64,000 bases of DNA, from positions 890,501 to 954,500 of the forward strand of contig JAZGTN010000003.1 of the NCBI GenBank assembly GCA_037783415.1, in the 5' to 3' direction. Of this stretch, positions 24,401 through 36,400 are shown one piece after another. Made by a program: the position numbers and the translations under genes. Each line of letters opens with the position of its first letter. Positions within the stretch are counted from its first letter, which is position 1. The notes below the pieces were generated by a model. It was not told where the DNA came from. It ran no database searches and saw nothing but the letters and a program-made list of their open reading frames with translations. Source of the DNA: Leptasterias polaris (taxonomy: Eukaryota > Echinodermata > Asteroidea > Forcipulatida > Asteriidae).

Positions 24401-27400
24401 CCTTTCACCTCTTTGGGCCTTGGTTCAAATCCTGGACTGATGCCTTGCATGTGGATTTGTTTTTCAGTCATTACATGGATGGGGGTTTTCCCTATATGGG
24501 GTTTTTCTCCCACATCTAAACCTGACATTTATTCATCATTGTCTGTACACAGCAGGGATGGAAGCTATTTCTGAGGCTCACAATGGTGTCCAAAGTACTG
24601 AAAATGTATGAATGGGTTATTATCATTGTACAAGGAACTGTTGGAATGGTTCTCAACACTCTAGCTTGGCTGGTCATCCTTCTCACCATCCTTCTCACCA
24701 AAAGACTCCATAATATGACAAACTACTTGCTGGCATATCTTGCTGCTGTTGACAGCACTTTTTGCTGGAACTATATTTTGTTCTATGCCACAAGACAGAA
24801 CTGGCAGCTACCAAGTAGTTTCATTGGTAGAGAGATATATATATTGGCGGGTTGTCAGGAGTGGCTTTATGTGGGTCTTACCAGCATACTCATCAAGTTA
24901 TGGTCTGTGTCTGGTGACCTATGAACGATATATAGGAATAGTACATCCACTACACTATCCCAGAATGGTGTCTGCTAAAAAAGTCATCTTGATCATTTTC
25001 ATAGCATTAGGGATGTCATTTCTATTTTCAAGCCCACTTTTGTTTAGAATGAATGTTGCATGTAGCAATAATACCAGCAGGCTTGTTATTACACCAACTG
25101 ACTCAAATGACACCTTAGTGGACGTAACAAATGTGCTATTCTTTCTATTTGGCTACCTGATGCCCATCATATTTATGAGTTGGACTTACTACAAGATCCA
25201 AGCCACTCTATAGATCAGTGCTCGACAACTCCAACAACAGAATGTACAAGGAGCAGCCCTAGAGCTTTTACAAGCGAGACAGAACGTGATTAGCACGCTT
25301 TGTAGTTGTCATGGCTGCTCTTTATGTTCTCTTGACTCTGTAATGTATCACTGTGGCACTACTTTATGAACAGCTCATGAATATATATATAGTGCACAGT
25401 CCATGTATGTATACAGGTTAAAGGTCATGTGAATAAACCACTTTTTCAAGATGGCAGCTATTGTGTGCTAGGCTACTCTGACACTAAAGTAATTCCCCAC
25501 GTAAATACACCACAGACTCCACTTGTTTCTGTTTTGATTATCTGCTTACCACAAGCAAGGACAGATTGGTGCTACAACAATTCTTTATTCACACTAATTT
25601 TTTTATTCAAATTTATGTACAGAATGAACCCTGTTATCAATTCCATACTTTACATCTTCAAATACAAGAAGTTTCAGAGAAAGGACTGCAAGACATGCTG
25701 TGTTGTTGCATTGGTCAACCTCTAAGGCCAAACCATATTGTCGTTCAGATTGCTATGAATGAATTTATAAACGTGTTAGATGAGCAGCAAGAGCCCTCAG
25801 TCATATTAAACTAAGCACCATAAACATTCTAATAGCTGGTTGACTATTGGACTACACAGGATAATAACATAATCTAAGAGCAGGAAAGTGGAGCAAATAC
25901 TGTTTCAACACCAACTAGAAATTCAAGCTGGAAATCAACAGCCAATGAAATGTACCCAAAGATTGACTGATAAAATACAAGGTCCAATGTCATGACACTG
26001 CTCATCATGAATCTGCACAGAATAATGGGCTTCACTTGGCATTATCAGCACTATCCAACTTGTCCTGGATAGTTTGTTATAAATAAATTGTTGAAAATAA
26101 AAGTCACACTGTCTACTTGCTGAGAAAACAGTTAATAGTACTGTCACAGTATTTTTACAAGAATGTTGAATCCATCCACGGTCAGCGAGGTGACAGTGGG
26201 TACCAGCCGCATCTCTGGCCGCAGCATTCCCGAACGAACACAACCCTCAGAAATCTGTAAAACGATTCATGCACGAATCGTTTAATTTATGAATCATTTC
26301 TTAGATTCAATATTTTGGGGTGAAAAATTATCCAAACCATATCACTTCAAAGGGAATCCTTTCTCAAAATAGTTTATACTTCCAACAGCTACAATGCTTC
26401 TCACCAAGTCAGTTTTGATGGTCATTATTTTTTGGAGTATGACAAACACAATGAAAGTAAAAGAACTTTTATTGCAGTTGTTTACTCTAGTAATAAAGAC
26501 AAGTCTGACAACATACAAACAGCAAATTAATTAACGACAAGCAATTCACTGCAGATTTAAAAACTGAGAGTACTTCCGACCATTAGTATTGCATGAATAA
26601 TAAGCAAACATGTGGATTGACTGTAAATTAAAATCACAAACAAATCAGTTCAGGATTTCTCTTTTTGACAGGACTCCAATTTCCAAAAAGCATCTATAAT
26701 TTTGTTGTAGAGCTCTCATCTGATGTTGAAGAGTGTGCGCTGCTGCGCTACTACCTTGAGATGAATGAACGAGGGAAAATTACAATGTACATCCCAGATC
26801 AGGGTTCCCCCCAGGATTCAATACTGTGGCGCATTCTGTACCCAAACATTGGAAGTTTGGCCAAAGCACCCTGAATTGAAATGAGGTCCTCAAATTGTTT
26901 TTTATTTGGTGTACATTTTTAGTTTTAAAAGCCCTACTGTGCAATCGGGAGCATTCTAATTGGTTTTCTGTGAATATGATCTGACGTAAAAAAAAACAAA
27001 AAGCAAAAAAAAAAAACAGTTATTCTTCTTATAATTTTTTTCATATCGGCCGCAATTTGTTTGTATCTGCACACAAATTGGGCTAATTTGCCCGAAACGC
27101 TAACTTGTGCGTGGGGAAAACCTTGCAGATAAAAAACGTACATATTTTTCATGGGCATCTGCAGGGTATTTATTCATATAAATGTTTCTGGAAGATGCCT
27201 GGATGCATCATTGGCCCCAAGCCCCCCCCCCCCCCCCCCCCAAACCTTGTGGTGAATGAAAGAAAAATTCCACAAGGTCATTGTGAAGCTAGCCTTGCTC
27301 AAGGCGATCACAGGTTTCGCTCTGAAGAAGTTGGCGTAAGAAGTTGGCATACACACAACGCCTTTACTACTACTGTAGCTTGTAGGTCATCCACACCCGC

Positions 27401-30400
27401 ATATAGAGGTCGTCAGGCTGACTGCCTTGTTGGGTCTGTATATGTAGCTTCCGGGCTTAATGTGTTTTATGTTGTTTTATTTTGGGCCTCGGATATGCTG
27501 GTATGCAGATCTTGAATGTTTAAATCTTTCGTTTGACCACCAATTGCAGACAACACGGGATGGGAATTAAATGAATGATTTATTTTCAACGTCCAATCAC
27601 GAGCGTCCCTCAATCATTATGACCTTTGTACCTTATGCTTGCTGTGCGTGTGATGTGAGTACCAACAAAATCAGCTACTCTCCAGTGCACTACATGCAGT
27701 ACACAGCAACAGCTAGAGACTGCATGCAATTATATGCATTATAATAAAACTATTTAGTAAACATGGCTTCCGCCATGGTCTCACTCATTACAGTAATGAC
27801 CCTCACTAGCTCAACACAGAATCAAGGCATTGGTTCAGAGAGTTTACACCACACACACACACCCCCATAATGTACATGTACAGTGCAGTATGGATTGTAC
27901 AGTTCACATACATTCGTGCGGGTAGCGCGGGGCAAAGAAAAAAACAAAACAAAACAAAAAACAAACAAATAAATTTTTATAAAATGCCCACACCTTGCTC
28001 AAGGCTTGCATGGAGTTGGGCCTGGCTTCATGATGCTTTTCACCACAGCATTCTGCACTTATTGCACCCAGTAATGGTAAGTACTTCCGCAGGATGCAAG
28101 CCCAGAATGCTGTGGTAAGCAGTGCGGCAAAGTCGGACACAAATGAAATGAAAGGCCAGCCGGCCAGCCTTGACAACGGCTTCACATACCTTAGGGGTGT
28201 CCTCATCATCGTCCTGCTCCTCCTGCTCATCCTGCTCATTGGTCACCTGCTGCAAGGTTGATGAGATTGATGACAGAAGCGTTGAGAAATTTGCCTTTCG
28301 CTGCTCTTCAGTTTCAAAGAACATCCAGTTGATCTTAGATAAGATCAACTTCCTGTAATAATAATAATAATAATAAAAGATCTTATATAGCGCAGAATCC
28401 GCCTAAAAAGGCGCTCAAAGCGCTTCACACACCAAAAATAGCAGAAATTAAAAAGGCACAAGCAAATGACAAGAGGTTACTGTCAATAAAACCATTAAAA
28501 AATTAATTCACAGTGAAAATAAACCCGACAAAGATAATAATAATCGAAATAGAAATCCACCAAACAATTACATGTACAAGGAATCAAAATCACAAATAGT
28601 AATGCATCAAGAAAAACACAATAAAAAACTAGGACCAGCCTATATCATTAAAAAGGTATAAAAAGTATTTAACTAAAAAACAGTAGCAGGGCTGTATGGA
28701 CATTAAAACACTCCAGAATTACTACCAAATAAGTGAGTCAACTTGTTTGGGCTAAAGGACATCAAAATCATTAACTCCTTAACATTAACCAAATAAGTGA
28801 GTTTTCAAATTCTTCTTGAAAGTGACCAAAGATGTAGTTAGTTGCAAATGAGTAGGCAAAGTGTTCCATAGTGTAGAGGCAGAATGATGTATTGTGCGAG
28901 ATCCCCACGAGCGTTGCACACGAGGAATAACAAGTGAGATGGAATGAGACGAGCGGAGATTCCGAGCTGGATAGTACCTAGGTAGGGCCTCGATTAGGTA
29001 TTGAGGTGCAGAACCGTGGATTACATGGTAAGTTAGCAGAAGAATTTTGAAGTGTATACGGCATTGAACTGGTAACCAATGGAGCGACTTTAAAACTGGG
29101 GTGATGTGCTCAGATTGTTTGGTCCGTGTCACTAGTCTGGCTGCGGCATTCTGAAGCTGTTGAAGCCTGTTGAGTTGAAACTGAGGTAAATTGTGCAGAA
29201 GGGAATTACAGAAATCAAGTCTCGAAGAAATCAGAGCATGTACAAGTTGCTCTACCGCTGATCGAGTAAGGTATCTGCGAATGAAGCCAATATTTCGCAG
29301 GTGAACTCTGACCATTTTTGAGACATTCGAAATATGTAAGTTGAAGGTCATATGACTATCAAAAATGACCCCAAGGTACCGAGTACTGGAAGAAACAGGA
29401 ACAGAGGTGGGACCAATGTGCATTGATGTTATATCAAGTCTAGCAAGGTTGCTTTTACTGCCAAACAGCATGAACACCGACTTGTCATCGTTCAGCTTAA
29501 GGTAATTGGAACTCATCCATTTTCTAACATGATCGACACATTCCTCAAGCTTTTTCATGGCAACTGCTGCACTTGATGGACTTGGATTGAACGATGTAAA
29601 CAGCTGAATATCGTCAGCGTAACAGTGATAATGAATTCCATAATGTTGAATTATCTGTCCGAGTGGGCTTGTGTATACGGAGAACAATGGACCACCAACC
29701 GACCCCTGTGGCACACCACAAAGGACAGGAACTGATTGGGATTGAGCATCCTCGATGCAGACTGATTGTAATAAGCGTGATATAGTTTTTCTTACTACTA
29801 ACTCATATACAGCAATCCTTCACCGATCTTGAACTCTTGGTGGCAGCAGATACCGCCATTATTGCGGTGGTACCTGGGTGGTACTGCGCTGCCTGGCGAC
29901 GGGTTTAAGCGATTTGCAAAGTGAAAGTCCAATAACCCGCGACTGATCAAATGATCGCCGTGTAGCCCAAACCTTATACCAGTCGCTAGGCAGCGCAGTA
30001 CCACCCAGGTACACCGCAGTAATGGAGGCATATCTGCTGCCACCAAGAGTTCAAGATCGGTGAAGGATTGCTGTATATTAATCAATTGTTTACTTTGAGG
30101 TTGAACAAAAACAAATTGACTAGAGCGGGATTTGAATTAACACCCTCCGGTTTGACATGCCGGCACTCCACCAACTGAGCTAGCTAGCCCTCTGTGGGTG
30201 GACTCCCTATTTTGTAAATATTTGTATTCGTGGGTGCCAGTCGGAAGCCATACAACTGGAGGTCGTTGGTTTGAATCCCGCTCTTGTGCAACCCGAAATT
30301 ACTTCAAATTTACCCAGTTAGTTTCCCTTGTGGTTTATAATTTTTTATAACTAAAAGTTTATTAGAGAAAATTTTATTTAATTTAATTTTCTTGTTTTTT

Positions 30401-33400
30401 AATTAGTTTTTTATTTTTATATATACTGATTTTTTTTTTCAGGCCAAATAAACAAATTCCCGAAGTCTTATGACTCCTATTGTCTGAAAACCAGTTGTTT
30501 TTATTCAAGAAGTGGGGAAATGTGCCATTTAAAATGTATATAGTTTAACGCTTAAATTTTATACAATTTCATTACACTGTGTATGTATGTTACAGATGTA
30601 TATATTATTAGGTTTTTTTTAGCCTTCGAGAAAGACTCTGCTAGGGTCGAAACGTCAGTCCACTAACTAATTTTTGTAGTTTTTTATTAACAAATGTTTT
30701 TTTTTTTTTTTTTTACCACAATTTGATTGCGCCCGTGACCATCTATGTTTTATTTGCATCAACGATAAAGAATATAAATATCAATTTTTTCCCATCCTAC
30801 CCCAGAATTTAAAATGTATCAGCTATTCAGTGGTTTAGTGGAAGGAAATCTTAACCCAATTCCATACAGTTGCTTAAGCATACAATGGTGCTTAACGATT
30901 TAAATAGAAATAATAGAAAATAGCAGGAAACCAGTCACAATTGTAGATATGTGACTTGGTGTTTTGGCTGGTAACCATAGTCTAGGGAGCAACATTGTTT
31001 TTCTGCTTATTTACATTTTGTGCTTTTAAAGCACGCTCAAAGAGAATCCCGGTGCATTTCATGAGAATGTTTGTTGTCTCTAGTATGTGTTGTCATGGTT
31101 TCATTGTGACAATGATAATCTTTGGGTTACCCTGGAGATATTCTGAAAATTCATCCCATGGGGAAAGCTCCAAACATTTCCCTTTTCCCAGCGGTAGGCC
31201 TAATTAATAAATGAGCCACCATAATGGCTACTAGGCGCCCATAATCCGACTTGTCAAAACCCAATTACATGTACCAAACATACACAAGCTGCCAACATTA
31301 ATTGATGTGTTGTGTATTATTGTGTGACAGTTATTGTGTACTGCCGCCTGATGGATTGTTCGGAAACAAACTAATGGGTATTTTTAACTGGTGGAATTGT
31401 CTCAAAAATGCTAGGTCCAGTTTTTGGCTGATTTGACCGAAAAATCTAGATTAATATTTTAAATTGCCATTTTGTTTGGATTCCAGAAAATTACAAGTTT
31501 TTATTAAAAGTATTTCACGACAAATTCTGCCAATGTCTGAACAATTTTGGATGTTTCTGTTTTGTGCATTGTCCATGGCATAATAAAAATGAGAAAATAG
31601 AATTAGCTGTTGCAAACTGCTTACCAACCAAAAGGACCTGAGGTATAAATGCAAAAAATAAGTAAGTGGCCTGACGTTTCGACCCTAGCAGAGTCTTTGT
31701 GAAAGTTTTGAAAATCAGCATCATCTGTCAAAATTCTACACACAAAAAACATTATTCGGCAAAAAACGGGCCATGCAACTTTAAACCTAACAAACTGCAA
31801 CTGGATAGTGTTAATTCCTTAGTTATAGTTCGAAATTAATGATAAAACCCTGAGAAAACAAAAGGGCTTCTGTGAATAATCATATACTATAAAAAACATT
31901 CAAAAAAACAAACGCCTGCCAGCAAATGATTTCGACCAGCAATTTTGTTGTAAAACATTTAGACTGGTCATGTTGATGACTGAATGCTTACTTTGAGTAG
32001 CAAACAATACATACATTTCCTGTAGCATCTTGCTTTTTCAACAAACAAATCCCTTCCAGGGAATGATTTCGTCCAGAAATTTTGTGGAGCAAAATAATTA
32101 GAACAGAACATGTTTTGTGGTACACTGAAAGCTACTCAAAAGTAGCTTTCAGTGTGCCACAAAACATGTAGCATTTTGCCAAGTGAAATCTTTATGCATG
32201 TAAGAGGGTTAAATGATCAAAATTTGTCATCATGGTTACGTCATTAATACATACATAGAGAAGGAGAGACAACGTTCCAGCTCCACAAAGCTCTGTTTCG
32301 TCACTGGGAAGATGGGAGTGTCTGAAATATAGGCCAGCGATACCTCGTCCTCACAGCGTCTATCCTGGGTGGAGCTGGTGCTCATTATTATCACCGCAAC
32401 CTGGAACCAAAGGACAAAAAAACAAAAAACAAATCCAAATTAAAGCCAAAATACACCCTTTTCACTGACATCACATTTCTATAGCAGTGCACGAGGTCTT
32501 GCATGCTGGAGTACAATAGTCTATCCATGGCCAACAAAAGTGTATTATTAAACCAAATTGTATTGTCCATTTCACACCCTGCACATTGCACTGTTCTAAT
32601 TCCGCATTCACTAATTTAAAGGCACTGGACACGTTTGGTAATTACACAAAATAAATATTAGCATAAAAACTTACTTGGTAATGAGCAACGGAGAGCTGTT
32701 GATAGTATAAAACATTGTGAGAAACGGCTCCCTCTGAAGTAATGTAGTTTTTGAGAAAGAGGTGATTTCTCACTAAAATATTAAAAGACTTCAGGCCTGA
32801 AGCCTTTTATTGGCATCTGAAAGCACACAAATTTGTGCAACAAGAGTGTTTTTCTTTCATTATTTTCTTGCAACTTCGATGACCAATTCAGCCCAAATTT
32901 TCGCAGGTTTGTTATTTTATGCATATGTTGGGATACACCAAGTGACAATACTGGTCTTTGATAATTACCAAACGTGTCCAGTGCCTTTAAGATGTGTCTC
33001 AAGTTTGCATGAACATAAATTCATTGTCACCATTGTCACACACACACTCGTGGAATACAGAAAAATATAGCACGCCTGATTCCCATATCCAGTGAGGCCT
33101 CCATCCTCACTGGATATGGGGCGCAGTTTTTCCATATTCCACATATGCTTACAAGTGGTATTAAAACTAATATCATATACCACACTTCTAGATCCTCATC
33201 AATTGATTAGTGGAACACACTTCACGTGTCATACTTTATTTTGCCAAATATACTGTTCCCACTCTCCAACATCTAAAATAGGAGTCCTACATATCAACAA
33301 ATATAGGATGCTTTACGGCTATGCTTCGCATGTACTAATAGATTTCACATTGTGTGCCATATACACGTATCCTAATTGCGTAACGCAATATTAGCGCCTG

Positions 33401-36400
33401 CTTTAAAAGCATGCACGCCGACATGCGTATGGCTATGAAAGCCAGATGTGCCTCAGCCAAAGGGTCTAAGAAAACTTTGGCTACATGTGTGTCTTTATCA
33501 GCAATATTCATACCTTATTGGTGAAATAAATTATGAATCATATGAAAAATATCAAATGACAAGGATCTATGTGTGAGGTATATGAAACTAATAGGATGCA
33601 TTTTATTCATACAATATAGCAGAATATATTCACTCGTTGGCCTTGTAAAAATTGAAATGGAACAGTCTAGATTTCACCTTGTGAGTATACGTACAGGGTT
33701 CTGCCCAGGATTTGTTTAGTGCCGGAAATTTTTGTTTTTCCTAGTACAGTCAAGTCAATTTCCTTTCGATCGTGCACGGAGTGGTTACACACGTGCGCCC
33801 TGCAGCTGTGCCTTGAATGTAGGCCCTCAGTGCGCGCACGCCTTTACCGCCATGGGAAAACAATTTACAGCATCTATAGAATGGTGCTTACTCTGCAGTT
33901 CATTTCCGTTGTATTAAACGCTGTAGAATAGGGTTCGCAACATGATGAAACTGGTATCATGTTATTCCAAGCGTAAAGCTATAATCAGCGTGACTGGAAA
34001 CCATTGCAAAATCAATGCGGGTTTCGTGCGTTGGATATATACATCGTACAGGCGGGAGGAATGCTCGATCCTGGATCATTAAAATAGACTCAAACCAAAG
34101 AAGTAGGCTACTCGAAACTTTGAATAAAACTGTTTACTGGTAAATAATTTGTTTTACACGTTGTTCAAAATATTTTGAAGGAAATGGGCCAAAAAAGGGA
34201 AAATGTGTGGTGGTCGGAAAAGGAAAAAATTCTGCGAGTGCCGGTCGGGGAATCATGAGTGCAGGTCGGGTTTTCCGGCACCGACCACCGTGGGCAGAAC
34301 CCTGGTATATACATTGTACTGCGATATTGTACTCATACATTGTATGCATCCAATACTTGTTACACCATTACATCATTATTTTTTGGAAGAGTAAATTTAT
34401 TTCCGTCATCTAATAAATAATAACAATGGTGGCTTCTTATAGAGCGCACAGGTCCGTCAGGCATGACGCTCATGGCGCTGTACAAGCAAATACAAAAACG
34501 AATACAAAAGAAAGTACAATATATCTATACAACATTTACATATTGATTAACTTAGGCTGAACAGACTGTGTAAGTCTTGCGCATAATCGAAAACGAGAAA
34601 ACATTTCGAATCTTAAATACCATTAACTGTTCCCCTTAGTCGATGAGTTACCAATAACATTGATATAATGCATTAACAAATTTCATTCAAACATACATTT
34701 TTAAATTAAATTGAAAGTGCAACTAAAAATTAACAGTTCAAAGCAAACGTAAACAATATTATTTTCTTGTTTGTACAGGTACACCTGTTGTGCAATAAAT
34801 ATTACTTTAAATATATACACTGTAAAATCTTGTAAAAAATGTAAACTAAGGTTGGGAATTAGTTTTTTTTTTGTTTTTTTTGCTGGCAGTTATTTTTCTT
34901 GCGATTAGGTTGCAGAAGCAGATTGTGTACACAATGTGTGTTTGCATAGCTACTTGTTCAATATTGGTTTGCAGTATGATGAGAAGTATTAAACATACAC
35001 ACTGTATAGTGTTCAAACTACAGTATTGATTATTGTGAGTAGTCTGGCAAACCGGATTCAGGTTCTGGTGTTCTTTTTACCCCACCAAATCAACTCTCAT
35101 AAGGATACATGTAGCTTACATTGAGAAATGCTACATGTTCAAAAATACACAAAAAATACCTAGAAGTCTCACAGCTTTTTACAGTAAAGGGAAAATTATT
35201 AAATGACTCTTGAGCTTTTATTATCTGCTCATTTTGATATGGGGAGTCCCAAGGCCCGTCGAGTTACTCCCCCTCCAAATACAAACACCCCTGCAATGGT
35301 GTAATTTTACAAACGTCCGAGCACCAATCTTGAAGAATGTCCCTACACACCCCTCGGCAAAAAGGACAATTTATTTTAGGGCCTATGTCATCAAAAAAAA
35401 AACTCAAGTTGGAAGTCAACAACCCCCAGCTCACAATTGGACAAATTTTGTACGCTGTATCCCTTTGGCTCTCAAATCAGTCTAATAGAGAATATTACTG
35501 AGGACAACGATCTGTTTTCTCCCTATTTAGTGGGGTGCACCCACAAGACTTTTTAAGGTAGAGGTAGGAGTGTGTGTCATGGCTGAGCACTAGAGCAGTC
35601 TAGCACACCAGACTCAAGCTCTTGTCAGAGTGTGGGTTGGAATCCCGGTCATGCACTACACTTAATCGTTATTGTTTTGTCCTTTGGACGAGGCATAAGC
35701 CTAGTACAGCCGTAGGTCCTGTGTGTTGTGTAATGCAAGTAAAAGAACCAAATATACTTACTGCTAAGAGAAGAGGTTTGTTTATAGTCAGCCTTTCCCA
35801 TTAAATATTCTAATTACATTCATGCATGCATACAGACACTAATGGTTGGCAAATACCATAGAGTTGTGCACTAGGCAGATGCATTTTGAGCGTCATGCCA
35901 TCATCAGCCCCACACAAAAAAGGCACAATGTTCCCTTATTTTGCCAACCAGTAGTGTTAGTGCGGGTGCGCAAATTGCATATTTCATTGGGAAGGTCCCA
36001 GTTATGACCAGACCAAAGGTCAAAGTTCACTTAACTCAACTGACTTACCTTAGAATCGAGCAAACCCTGTCCATGCGTTGTCTTCCCATTCCATACAGAC
36101 AAACCGTTTGATTTCATTAACTCTGAATTGAAAGAAAAATAGTTTGCAAAGAGAATAGTTTAATTCATGTGATAAACATTTCCAACAAATGCAGGCCGGA
36201 TACAATGTGATTTATGGAGGCAATTGCCTAAGTGGCTCCTGGTCATTGGCTCATTACCCCTTGAAATGTTTCAATAAGAATTGACAGGTTTTTCATCTAG
36301 AGGTGCCCTTTACCATGAGAAATGCCTTGGTGCCCTTGCCCATTCAAAAACAAAGCACAGGCATGCAAATGGGTCATTTAAAGGATGTGTACAACCAGGG

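Noticed and set aside
26665..26877. 69-codon + strand frame after an acceptor-like tttttgacag
   Set aside because: No motif recognised, no donor or partner exon, and its 3' part (gggttccccccagg) looks like a dispersed repeat.
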